Source of the DNA: Nitrospinota bacterium
Lineage (GTDB): Bacteria; Nitrospirota; Nitrospiria; Nitrospirales; UBA8639
DNA length: 34,048 nucleotides
Direction: 5' to 3'
Assembly (NCBI GenBank): GCA_022572725.1
Contig: JACZVJ010000022.1
Coordinates: forward strand, 1-34,048
Shown here: positions 1 through 7,276 of the stretch, piece by piece
Numbering within the stretch: the first letter of the stretch is position 1
Layout of the letters: each line of letters opens with the position of its first letter
Translations under genes and position numbers: made by a program
The notes under the pieces: model-generated
Told to the model about the DNA's origin: nothing
Seen by the model: only the letters and a program-made list of their open reading frames with translations
Databases searched by the model: none

Positions 1-5
1 GGGTA

Positions 6-710
6 TTGAACTTTAGTCAGTTGCCCCTCGAGGCTGTGAGCGAAGGAGACCTGCTTAATCACAAACACGAAATCCATGCTTTTGGTGTCACGAGTGGGTT
101 GCCGTCGGCTCTATTAGAATCCAAAGAGCCCTTTTTTACTTATTCTTTCGAGATTCCCATTTCCGGGAAAGTACCGATGCCCACCCTCCTCCGCCGCATG
201 CATCATAGGATTTTAGAAGGCCCTCCTCTGCCCACACTTGAAGCGCTCCGTGAATGTCAGGCCATGGTGAAGGAGGCCCTGGAGGCCATTTTGGATAAGA
301 GAGGATGGTGGTTTGAAATGCCCGCCATGAAACCACTCGTTCTCAATCCCATATCGGTGGGAGATTCGGATCCCACCTGGCATGTGTTTAACCTTGACGG
401 TCGCCCCGCAGTCGCTTTCCGGCTTTCTCTCCTCAACCTTTTGGCGGGAGGTGCTCAGCGTGTCCGAAGGTGCCCTGCCTGTCAGACGATCTTTCTTATT
501 GACCGCCGCAATCAAGAGTATTGTTCAACCCGGTGCCAAAGCCGCCAGGCTACGCAGGCGTATCGGGAGCGCCATGGGATGGTGACGGGACGGCCACGAG
601 GACGACCCCGCAAAGCAGCAGTGAAGAAGGCCCAGAAAGTCAAACCCTCCAAGAAAGGAGAAACCAAACATCATGGCAAGAAAAGGAAACCCCAATCGCG
701 GCATCGTTGA
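6..710 (+). CDS. CGNR-type zinc-finger protein with AT-hook-like tail, integrase companion (5' end may be outside window)
   Basis: The protein has a poorly recognisable N-terminal region (about residues 1-150) and then a zinc-finger pattern: C156-x2-C159, 13 residues, C173-x3-C177, followed by a basic helix with QAYRER. This matches the C-terminal CGNR/treble-clef type finger seen in bacterial DNA-binding proteins. After it comes GRPRGRPRK (residues 195-203), which looks like an AT-hook minor-groove binding motif, and a very lysine-rich tail. The first possible start is a TTG at base 6, but the frame is open to the window edge, so the gene may begin further left. It overlaps the integrase start by 38 bases, so the two are probably co-expressed. 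A role as regulator or excision/directionality factor of the element is inference only; no enzymatic function is visible. Confidence 0.75.
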   Translation: MNFSQLPLEAVSEGDLLNHKHEIHAFGVTSGLPSALLESKEPFFTYSFEIPISGKVPMPTLLRRMHHRILEGPPLPTLEALRECQAMVKEALEAILDKRGWWFEMPAMKPLVLNPISVGDSDPTWHVFNLDGRPAVAFRLSLLNLLAGGAQRVRRCPACQTIFLIDRRNQEYCSTRCQSRQATQAYRERHGMVTGRPRGRPRKAAVKKAQKVKPSKKGETKHHGKKRKPQSRHR

Positions 711-1824
711 AAAGCCGCCAGGCTCAGGGAAGTGGTGGGTCCGTATCTTCCTTAATGGAAGAGAGCGGTGGTTTCGGTGTGAGAATAAAACGCAGGCTAA
801 GGCTCTATACGGACGCCTGAAAGCAGAGGCACGAGAAGGGCAGTATTTTACGAAGGAAAAGCCCCTGCCTTTCCGTCAACTCGCCAAAGACTACGCGGAA
901 GAGGTTGATACCACCCGGCGAGGCCGAACCGGTGATGATCGGGCAAGAATTCAGCGTTGGGTCACCGCCTTCGGAGATCAGGACGCGAAAACCTTGACTG
1001 TGTCTCAAATCCGAGCGGTCCTACGGTCGCTCAGGAAGGAACAAAGGAAACCCGCCACCATTCACCGGCACCTAACAGTTCTCAAGGCCATTCTCAACCA
1101 CGCGGATGGCTTGGAGACCCTTCTGACTGAAATCCGCAAGAAGATCAAAGTGCCTCAGGGTGACAATAAATTGGTCAGGTATTTGACTCCAGAGCAGGAA
1201 TCCACACTGAGTAACAACCTTCCACCAAAGTACCAGCCTATCGTAGTTGTGGCCATCAATACCGGATGCCGACAAGGGGAATTGCTCAAGGTAAGGTGGG
1301 CAGACCTAGACTGGAATTTGGGCATTATGACGATCAGAGAGAGTAAGGCAGGGGAAAGCCGACGTGCCCCACTCAACTCCCTTGTGCAGGCCGTTCTGGC
1401 GAAGATTCAGGCTAATCTATCGCCGTCACCAACAGATCTGATCTTTCCTTTGGATGCCAGACACCTCAGAAGGACGTTTGACAAGGCTGTCATAGAATCG
1501 GGCCTAGCCCCGTTCCGGTTTCATGACCTTCGGCATACCTTTGCCTCTCGCCTTGCCATGCAAGGGGCCAATGATCGAACGCTTATGGCTCTTGGAGGGT
1601 GGAAATCCCCGGCCATGCTATCTCGGTATGCCCACCTCTCGCCGACCCACCTTTGGCAGGCTGTGGAGGGCTTAACCAAACTTGGAACTGGGAGTAAAAC
1701 TGGGAGTGAGGAAAAGGGAGAGCAGGTAGAGGGCGTGCAACCTATTGAAAAGACTGGTGAGCCGCCCGGGATTCGAACCCGGGACCCTCGCCTTAAAAGG
1801 GCGATGCTCTACCACCTGAGCTAG
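673..1824 (+). CDS. Tyrosine recombinase/integrase of a tRNA-Lys-borne island
   Basis: This is a phage/ICE-type site-specific recombinase. An N-terminal arm-binding-like part (about residues 1-60) and a SAM-like core-binding domain (about 65-160) precede the catalytic domain. Visible catalytic residues are R200 (in TGCRQGE), K225, H284 and R287 (in HDLRH), W310 in the place of the second His, and the nucleophile Y319 (SRYAH). The set is complete, so the enzyme is probably active. The start ATG at 673 has AGGAG about 12 bases upstream. The last ~22 residues (from GEPPGIRTRD on) are antisense tRNA-Lys sequence, and the stop codon lies inside the tRNA gene. That is the normal picture when an integrase gene abuts its attachment site. 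Since the tRNA 3' end faces left, the element it mobilises lies to the left of the window. Confidence 0.95.
   Translation: MARKGNPNRGIVEKPPGSGKWWVRIFLNGRERWFRCENKTQAKALYGRLKAEAREGQYFTKEKPLPFRQLAKDYAEEVDTTRRGRTGDDRARIQRWVTAFGDQDAKTLTVSQIRAVLRSLRKEQRKPATIHRHLTVLKAILNHADGLETLLTEIRKKIKVPQGDNKLVRYLTPEQESTLSNNLPPKYQPIVVVAINTGCRQGELLKVRWADLDWNLGIMTIRESKAGESRRAPLNSLVQAVLAKIQANLSPSPTDLIFPLDARHLRRTFDKAVIESGLAPFRFHDLRHTFASRLAMQGANDRTLMALGGWKSPAMLSRYAHLSPTHLWQAVEGLTKLGTGSKTGSEEKGEQVEGVQPIEKTGEPPGIRTRDPRLKRAMLYHLS
1755..1800. other. Probable island attachment site (att) within the tRNA-Lys 3' half
   Basis: Tyrosine integrases of this kind recombine at tRNA 3' halves. The integrase gene directly abuts and enters this tRNA, which is strong positional evidence that the crossover core lies between the anticodon loop and the CCA end. 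The exact core cannot be defined because the partner repeat at the other end of the element lies outside the window. Confidence 0.65.
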
Positions 1825-1830
1825 CGGCCC
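1755..1830 (-). tRNA. tRNA-Lys (anticodon UUU)
   Basis: The reverse complement folds as a 76-nt cloverleaf. It has a 7-bp acceptor stem (GGGCCGC with GCGGCTC, one G-U), a D-arm with GGTGG, an anticodon loop CTTTTAA giving UUU, a T-arm CCGGG-TTCGAAT-CCCGG, discriminator A and a genomically encoded CCA (1755-1757). It decodes AAA/AAG. Its 3' half is the integration target of the island and is overlapped on the other strand by the end of the integrase gene. The tRNA is intact despite integration. Confidence 0.97.
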
Positions 1831-1841
1831 ACCGAGCGGCG

Positions 1842-1870
1842 ATGCTAGCAACCACTCTCCAGCTTGTCAA
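1842..1870 (-). promoter_or_regulatory. Sigma70-like promoter of tRNA-Lys
   Basis: On the minus strand there is a perfect TTGACA (1870-1865), a 17-base spacer and TAGCAT (1847-1842, 4 of 6 matches to TATAAT). Transcription would start about 5-8 bases before the mature tRNA 5' end at 1830. It lies just downstream of the purA stop, so the tRNA has its own promoter and need not depend on purA read-through. Confidence 0.7.
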
Positions 1871-1889
1871 ACGAAGGCTCTTGTTCCTG

Positions 1890-3218
1890 TTAGGCACTTG
1901 CTCTGGGAACTTTCACACGTGGCCGGGTTCGGGTGAGCGGATTTCTGAGGGTAATGGTTTGCTCCCGCCCAGAGCCGGTGGAAATAATATCGATTGGGCA
2001 CCCCGTTAAACCTTCAATGCAAGCCAAGTAGCGTTTTGCCTCTACAGGAAGTGCGCGATATGAGGACACGCCGGTCGTAGAAGCGAACCATCCCGGTAAC
2101 ACCTTATAGACAGGTTCACACTCAGACAGAATGTGAAGATCGGAAGGCATCTCCTTGTACAATTTCCCAGCATGCCTGTATCCCACGGCAATCTTCAGAT
2201 GCCGGCACCCATCAAGAACATCCAACTTGGTCACGGCCAGAGAGGAAAACCCGTTCACCCGGACGGCATATCGGAGGACCACCGCATCCAGCCACCCACA
2301 CCGTCGGGGTCGTCCCGTAGTGGCGCCAAACTCTTGCCCCCGCTCTTGAAGCCCTTCGCCAACATCATCGGACAATTCCGTGGGGAATGGACCGCTTCCC
2401 ACACGGGTGGTATAGGCCTTCGTCACCCCAAGAACCGCATCAATCTTGGTGGGCCCCACACCGGTACCCGTGCACGCTCCACCGGCACAGGCATTTGAAG
2501 AGGTCACATAAGGATAGGTTCCAAGATCCACATCCAGATGTGTGCCCTGCGCCCCTTCAAACAATACACTTTGCCCACTTTCCATGGCCCTATGCAAAAG
2601 CAGGGAATCATCCGCCACAAACTGTTTGAGTCGTTCCGCATATGGGAGGTACTCTTCACACACTTTCTCGGCGATGAACCCCTTCGCGTTATACACACGG
2701 CGAAGGAAGCTGTTAATTTCAACCAGGTTTTCCTCCACCTTGTGTCGAAAGACCTCCGGAGCCAGCAAATCCCCGATGCGAATGCCGAGGCGGGCCATCT
2801 TATCGACATAGGCCGGACCAATCCCCTTTCCCGTCGTCCCAATCCGGCGAGCCCCCTTCGCTTTTTCAGCGGCTTTGTCAATAGCTTTGTGGTAGGGCAT
2901 GATCAGATGAGCCCGTGGGCTGATGGCGAGATTCCGGCCTATTTTGATCCCCTGCCCTTGCAGAAAATCCAGCTCTTCGATTAGGGCACCAGGGTCAATG
3001 ACCACCCCATTTCCTAAAATACACAGCTTGCCTCGTGATAAAATTCCAGAGGGAATCAAATGAAACACGTAGGTGGCTTTTTTCGTCACGACCGTATGGC
3101 CAGCATTCGACCCGCCCTGGAACCGGACGATGACATCCGCATCATGGGCGAGGAAATCCACAATTTTACCCTTCCCCTCATCCCCCCATTGGGAACCGAC
3201 AACCACCACATTCGCCAT
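1890..3218 (-). CDS. purA: Adenylosuccinate synthetase
   Basis: PurA joins IMP and aspartate at the expense of GTP, the first committed step to AMP, in the cytoplasm. The N-terminus carries the family P-loop GSQWGDEGKGK (residues 8-18) with catalytic D13, and the GSNAGHT motif with H41. EGAQGTHLDVDLGTYPYVT and the C-terminal GREQT motif are also present. At 442 residues it is slightly longer than the usual ~430, owing to a short basic C-terminal tail. The ATG at 3218 is preceded by AAGGG about 10 bases upstream. The gene stands alone between tRNA-Lys and panB, with its own promoter and a terminator-like hairpin in the leader (see those entries). Confidence 0.98.
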   Translation of the reverse strand: MANVVVVGSQWGDEGKGKIVDFLAHDADVIVRFQGGSNAGHTVVTKKATYVFHLIPSGILSRGKLCILGNGVVIDPGALIEELDFLQGQGIKIGRNLAISPRAHLIMPYHKAIDKAAEKAKGARRIGTTGKGIGPAYVDKMARLGIRIGDLLAPEVFRHKVEENLVEINSFLRRVYNAKGFIAEKVCEEYLPYAERLKQFVADDSLLLHRAMESGQSVLFEGAQGTHLDVDLGTYPYVTSSNACAGGACTGTGVGPTKIDAVLGVTKAYTTRVGSGPFPTELSDDVGEGLQERGQEFGATTGRPRRCGWLDAVVLRYAVRVNGFSSLAVTKLDVLDGCRHLKIAVGYRHAGKLYKEMPSDLHILSECEPVYKVLPGWFASTTGVSSYRALPVEAKRYLACIEGLTGCPIDIISTGSGREQTITLRNPLTRTRPRVKVPRASA

Positions 3219-3245
3219 ACCGGATTCACCCTTCGATAAAATGCC

Positions 3246-3279
3246 AAAAAAATGCTCTGACCTACCTCCAAGTCAGAGC
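3246..3279 (-). terminator. Intrinsic-terminator hairpin in the purA leader (possible attenuator)
   Basis: Read on the minus strand, a perfect 8-bp stem GCTCTGAC/GTCAGAGC (3279-3272 with 3261-3254) encloses a 10-base loop containing GGAGG. An A and seven T residues (3252-3246) follow at once. This is a textbook Rho-independent terminator. It lies after the purA promoter and before the purA start codon, with only 27 bases left before the ATG, so every purA transcript must cross it. It may also end transcripts arriving from panB. Confidence 0.8.
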
Positions 3280-3289
3280 CAAGCCTGAG

Positions 3290-3319
3290 ATGATATTGAG
3301 GGATTTAATTAATTGTCAA
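3290..3319 (-). promoter_or_regulatory. Sigma70-like purA promoter
   Basis: The minus strand shows perfect TTGACA (3319-3314), an 18-base AT-rich spacer and TATCAT (3295-3290, 5 of 6 matches). The predicted start near 3283 is only a few bases before the terminator hairpin. The rest of the 266-bp panB-purA gap holds only a short dyad near the panB stop and an A/T run. Confidence 0.7.
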
Positions 3320-3452
3320 TAGAGCAACCTCTCTTGCCAGAGATGGAATGATGTTGTTTCCCCGATCCAAATTTCACCAGAAAAAAAAGGGTTGGCAATG
3401 AGATTGAAGGCAACAATCGATGCAAAGGGTTTGAGGAGCGAGCACCATTCCA

Positions 3453-3474
3453 GTTGGGACTAAGAATTCCCAAC
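3453..3474 (-). other. Short hairpin downstream of panB
   Basis: GTTGGGA (3453-3459) and TCCCAAC (3468-3474) form a 7-bp stem with an 8-base loop, about 10 bases beyond the panB stop. No T-run follows on either strand, so it is not a classical intrinsic terminator. It could protect the mRNA end or be chance. Confidence 0.35.
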
Positions 3475-3484
3475 ATCCCTCTCC

Positions 3485-4273
3485 CTAATGATAGCTTTCC
3501 AAATCAGTAGGAAACTTTTGACACTCGACTTCCTCTTTGTAGCGGCGGAGGGCTTGGAGAGCATCGGCCTTCAGATGGGCATAGGGTTTCACGAATTTTG
3601 GGACAAAGTCATCGAAAAGGCCGAGGAGGTCATAGAGAACCAGCACTTGGCCGTCACAGTGGGGACCTGCCCCAATTCCAATGGTGGGAATCGAAATCGT
3701 TTGCGTGATGGACTTCGCTAATCCAGCCGGCACGGCTTCCAAGACCAAGGAGAAAGCTCCGGCTGATTCGAGCGCCTTCGCATCGGCCAGCAGTGCATCC
3801 GCCCGTGCCCCGTTTTTTCCCTGAACCTTATATCCCCCATATTGATTGACTGACTGTGGGGTCATTCCCAAGTGCCCCATCACGGGAATTCCTACGCGGG
3901 TCATCGTGTGGACCCGATCCATGACCGGAGCCCCACCTTCCAACTTCACCGCCGCGGCTCCAGCCTGGATGAGCCGACCGGCATTGCGCACCGCTTCTTC
4001 CACGCTGACCTGGTAGGACATAAACGGCATATCCGCAATGACTAAGGCCTGGTCCGCCGCTCCCGCAACCAGGCGTGTGTGGTACACCATCTCGTCCATT
4101 GTCACGGTCAGGGTATCTTTCTTTCCCTGCACGACAACACCGAGCGAGTCCCCGACTAAAATCGCCTCGATGCCGGCCTGCTCCACGATGCGGGTAAACA
4201 AGGCGTCATAAGCCGTGACAACCACGAGTTTTTTGCCCGTCAGTTTGTGCCGTTGAAATTCCGGAACGGTCAT
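3485..4273 (-). CDS. panB: 3-methyl-2-oxobutanoate hydroxymethyltransferase
   Basis: PanB transfers a hydroxymethyl group from 5,10-methylene-tetrahydrofolate to alpha-ketoisovalerate, giving ketopantoate for pantothenate and CoA. The sequence shows the expected TIM-barrel motifs: VTAYDALFTRIVEQAG near the N-terminus, VGDSLG (metal-site Asp), ADMPFMSY, AVKLEGG, PVMGHLGMTPQSV, and LVLEAVP with the catalytic Glu. GIGAGPHCDGQVLVLYDLLG comes near the end. The length of 262 residues is typical. Its ATG overlaps the metF stop by one base (TGATG), so translation is probably coupled to metF. Confidence 0.97.
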   Translation of the reverse strand: MTVPEFQRHKLTGKKLVVVTAYDALFTRIVEQAGIEAILVGDSLGVVVQGKKDTLTVTMDEMVYHTRLVAGAADQALVIADMPFMSYQVSVEEAVRNAGRLIQAGAAAVKLEGGAPVMDRVHTMTRVGIPVMGHLGMTPQSVNQYGGYKVQGKNGARADALLADAKALESAGAFSLVLEAVPAGLAKSITQTISIPTIGIGAGPHCDGQVLVLYDLLGLFDDFVPKFVKPYAHLKADALQALRRYKEEVECQKFPTDLESYH

Positions 4274-5163
4274 CAGCTCAACTCCGCTTTCCTTAAAATT
4301 TCCGGAAGCCGGCTCACCCCCCTCGTAGCCATGATATGGACACCATCACAGTAGGGGCGAATGGCCTTAATGGTTCGGACGGCGATCTCGATCCCCACAT
4401 CCTGCTCGTGGGCTTCCCCCGCTTTCCGCAACTCGGTCAATAGGACTTCCGGGACCTCAATGCCCGGAATATTCGCATTGAGATATTCTGCCATTCTGGC
4501 TGAGTGAAGGACCAACACTCCACCCAATACCTTCCCTTCGTGATGCCTGGCCTCCTTCATAAAAAGGCGAAATTTGTCTGGACAAAAAATGGCCTGAGTT
4601 TGAAAAAACTTGGCGCCGGCTTTTACCTTCGCCGCAAACTTTTGATGCATGATGGCCACCGAATCAGCTTCGGGCGCTACCGCTCCACCGATGAAAAATT
4701 CCGTCGCCCCGTCCAAGGCCTTCCCGGCCAAATCCCGACCATTATTTAATTGCCTAATCGTTTCCATCACTTGAACCGAGTCCAAATCGTACACCGGCTT
4801 GGCCTCTTTATGGTCCCCCACGTTCGGATCATCTCCTGTCAAGCACAACACATTACGAATGCCAAGGAGATGCCCTCCTAACAGATCCGACTGAATACCT
4901 ATCCGGTTTCGATCTCGACAAGTCACCTGCATGACGGGATCATGCCCCTGTTCGTAAAGGAGGCGGCAGACAGCCAATGATCCTGCTCGCATGACCGCCG
5001 CCGTATTATCGGTCACATTGACTCCATGCACACGCCCTAGGAGGGCCTTGGTAGCTTCAAGCATTGCCCCCACGTTGGTCCCCTTAGGCGGGTTGACCTC
5101 CACAGTGACGGCGAACTCACGGCGCTCCAGGGCTGGTTTGAGAGTGGGTCTTCCATTGGTCAT
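4273..5163 (-). CDS. metF: Methylenetetrahydrofolate reductase, MetF family
   Basis: This 296-residue protein has the single TIM-barrel MTHFR domain that reduces 5,10-methylene-THF to 5-methyl-THF for methionine synthesis. Family features are TVEVNPPKGTN with the catalytic-type Glu near the N-terminus, HGVNVTDN, a CLTGDDP loop, and the GAKFFQTQAIF strand near the middle. The protein is compact and no separate zinc/MetV-like partner is visible. The start at 5163 lacks a clear Shine-Dalgarno, so a neighbouring start is possible. It lies 63 bases after folD and overlaps panB by one base. All three enzymes draw on the same one-carbon folate pool. The natural electron donor (NADH or ferredoxin) cannot be told from the sequence. 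Confidence 0.92.
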   Translation of the reverse strand: MTNGRPTLKPALERREFAVTVEVNPPKGTNVGAMLEATKALLGRVHGVNVTDNTAAVMRAGSLAVCRLLYEQGHDPVMQVTCRDRNRIGIQSDLLGGHLLGIRNVLCLTGDDPNVGDHKEAKPVYDLDSVQVMETIRQLNNGRDLAGKALDGATEFFIGGAVAPEADSVAIMHQKFAAKVKAGAKFFQTQAIFCPDKFRLFMKEARHHEGKVLGGVLVLHSARMAEYLNANIPGIEVPEVLLTELRKAGEAHEQDVGIEIAVRTIKAIRPYCDGVHIMATRGVSRLPEILRKAELS

Positions 5164-5226
5164 GAGGTTAATATCTGGAGGCTTGTAGGGACCTGAATTC
5201 TTCGGGAGTGTCTCCGATCGCCGACT

Positions 5227-6105
5227 TTAAACCCTTCCCTCGGTTGCTGCTCTTTGGGCAGCTTCGAGGGTATTGGCCAGCAACATGGCAATGGTCATGG
5301 GCCCCACGCCGCCCGGGACGGGAGAAATCCAACCAGCTCGCTCACGCACCGATTCAAAATCCACATCGCCGACCAAACGCCCATCATCAAGCCGATTGAT
5401 CCCAACGTCTACCACTGTGGCGCCTTCCTTGACCATATCCGCCTTTACGAACTGTGCTCGTCCGATGGCGGCTACCAAAATATCCGCTTCTCGGCACACT
5501 GCAGGAAGATCCTTGGTGCGCGAATGGCAGACTGTCACGGTCGCATGCCGATGAATCAACAACATGGCGACGGGCTTGCCAACGATATGACTCCGCCCGA
5601 TCACAACCGCCCGTTTGCCCTCAATCGGTATGCCGGTAGACTCAATCATCCGAACGACACCTTTGGGGGTGCAAGGGGTAAACACCGGATCACCTTCAAC
5701 CAGACGGCCGATATTGTAGGGATGAAATCCATCTGCATCTTTCATGGGTGAGACTGCCCGGAGAACAAGCCCACTGTCAATGTGGGGAGGAAGGGGAAGT
5801 TGGACAAGAATTCCGTGAATCCTTGGATCGGCATTCGCCTTTTCAATAAGGGCCAACAGGTCCGGCTGGCTGATCGTAGCAGGGAGTGCATGGTCCTCGA
5901 CATAGAATCCGGCAATATCACAAGCCTTTTTTTTGTTTCTGACATACACGGCAGAAGCCGGATTATCCCCCACCAGAAAGACCGCCAATCCAGGCCGGAT
6001 GCCTGATTGGCTGTACAACTCGGTTACATCCTTGGCGATAGCTTCCCTGGTGGCCTGAGCCAACCTTTTCCCATCTATCAACTGTGCAGGCACCAATTTC
6101 TCCAA
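5227..6105 (-). CDS. folD: Bifunctional methylene-THF dehydrogenase/methenyl-THF cyclohydrolase
   Basis: FolD interconverts 5,10-methylene-, methenyl- and 10-formyl-THF with NADP(H) in the cytoplasm. The N-terminal catalytic domain has [12 protein letters not shown], with Y54 and K58 of the YxxxK motif, then GILVQLPLP and DADGFHP. The Rossmann domain shows [17 protein letters not shown], and PGGVGPMT lies near the C-terminus. At 292 residues it is of normal length. It is the first gene of the folD-metF-panB run, and the divergent gap before it is the likely promoter site. Confidence 0.98.
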   Translation of the reverse strand: MEKLVPAQLIDGKRLAQATREAIAKDVTELYSQSGIRPGLAVFLVGDNPASAVYVRNKKKACDIAGFYVEDHALPATISQPDLLALIEKANADPRIHGILVQLPLPPHIDSGLVLRAVSPMKDADGFHPYNIGRLVEGDPVFTPCTPKGVVRMIESTGIPIEGKRAVVIGRSHIVGKPVAMLLIHRHATVTVCHSRTKDLPAVCREADILVAAIGRAQFVKADMVKEGATVVDVGINRLDDGRLVGDVDFESVRERAGWISPVPGGVGPMTIAMLLANTLEAAQRAATEGRV

Positions 6106-6193
6106 AGGAATTGGTATTCTTTGACAAGAGTGGACTCACGATAACAGGGCCTCCAAATTCAAGTCAATTATACTGGCCAATCGTGCCACTTTC
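6106..6193. promoter_or_regulatory. Divergent promoter region between folD and the beta-propeller gene
   Basis: This 88-bp gap holds a perfect TATAAT on the minus strand (6172-6167), facing folD but with a weak -35. An overlapping TATACT lies on the plus strand (6169-6174). Two TTGACA hexamers (6121 and 6194, plus strand) are also present; the second coincides with the TTG start proposed for the downstream gene. Promoter activity is likely, but the exact pairing of elements is uncertain. Confidence 0.45.
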
Positions 6194-7276
6194 TTGACAC
6201 GTTCGAAACCCCTCTCGTACCATGCCAGGGTGTTCACCAATCAAGTTCCTCGTCTTTTTCGTCGATTTCATTCACAAATAATCAATAGTCCCTCCGTCGT
6301 TTTGAGACCCTCCTGGGGCACAGCCCTTGTCGTTCTGCTCATGTCCGGCCTATGGGGCCTGTTCTTCCCGCTCAATTCCTTTCCCGCCGCAATTGGAAAT
6401 CTCCAGGCCCCTCAAAGCTTCATTGCCGACCCTTCCCACGATCAATACTTCATCGCCAATGCTAATGGGAACCCGGGGGAGCGTGATCATAATGGGTTCA
6501 TTTCCAAGCTTGACAGCAAAGGCAATGTCATAGATCTCCATTTCATTCAAGGCGGGAAGGGAACCACCGTGTTACACTCCCCAAGCGGAATGGTCGTCGT
6601 CAATGAAACCCTTTACGTGGCCGACCTCGACTCGGTGAGAGGGTTTAAGACCACGACCGGCGAGCCAACCATCACCATTTCGTTGACGCGATCCCAAGCT
6701 AGGGAGCTGACTGGGCTCACCGCTGACCAGACCGGGGTTCTGTTTGTCTCGGATAGGCAAGGAAACGCCATTTACCGGATCGACCCAAGCCGGGACCACA
6801 GAGTTTCTCTTCTGATTCATGATGAAAGGCTGGGAGGACCGCATGGCCTGGCCATGCATCCAAAAACCGGGCGGTTGGTCGTCACGAGTTTCCAAAACGG
6901 CACGGTGTTAGAGGTGGATCACACTGGTGCCCTCACGGAGCTGGTGTCGAACTCGTTCTTCACCGGACGGTTCCGCAATCTCAGCGGGATCGACTTTGAC
7001 CAGTATGGCACCATGTATGTTTCAGACATGACGGCTGGAAAAATTTGGCGGATCCACCAGGACTATAAAATGGAAGTGATTGCAGAATTTCTGATTTCTC
7101 CGGCCAGCGTCAACGTGGATCGTAGAAACCACTTGATTTTGGTTCCATATCTTTACGCCAATGGAGCGGAAATCAATGGATTAGAACGGCCTGCCAACGT
7201 GAGGAGTCCCAAGAAGAAAAGAAGAACACTCTCCCACTATGGCATGAGAGCCTTCGAAGGAGCTCAGGCCCAATGA
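6194..7276 (+). CDS. Exported six-bladed beta-propeller (SMP-30/NHL-like) protein
   Basis: A basic N-terminal stretch is followed by a hydrophobic segment (about residues 42-60, WGTALVVLLMSGLWGLFF) and small residues, fitting a signal peptide or membrane anchor. The rest is a repeating pattern of propeller blades: GFISKLDSKGNV, PSGMVVVNETLYVADL, GVLFVSDRQGNAIYRID, GPHGLAMHPKTGRLVVTS, GIDFDQYGTMYVSDM. These resemble SMP-30/gluconolactonase and NHL repeats. The specific role is unknown. The TTG start is doubtful: it coincides with a TTGACA hexamer. GTG at 6230 or TTG at 6302 would also leave a signal sequence. The stop overlaps the next gene by four bases (ATGA), implying translational coupling. 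Confidence 0.75.
   Translation: MTRSKPLSYHARVFTNQVPRLFRRFHSQIINSPSVVLRPSWGTALVVLLMSGLWGLFFPLNSFPAAIGNLQAPQSFIADPSHDQYFIANANGNPGERDHNGFISKLDSKGNVIDLHFIQGGKGTTVLHSPSGMVVVNETLYVADLDSVRGFKTTTGEPTITISLTRSQARELTGLTADQTGVLFVSDRQGNAIYRIDPSRDHRVSLLIHDERLGGPHGLAMHPKTGRLVVTSFQNGTVLEVDHTGALTELVSNSFFTGRFRNLSGIDFDQYGTMYVSDMTAGKIWRIHQDYKMEVIAEFLISPASVNVDRRNHLILVPYLYANGAEINGLERPANVRSPKKKRRTLSHYGMRAFEGAQAQ

Noticed and set aside
1759-1824. Apparent conserved C-terminal peptide of the integrase (GEPPGIRTRDPRL...)
   Set aside because: It is the antisense translation of tRNA-Lys and is a well-known source of false similarity between unrelated proteins.
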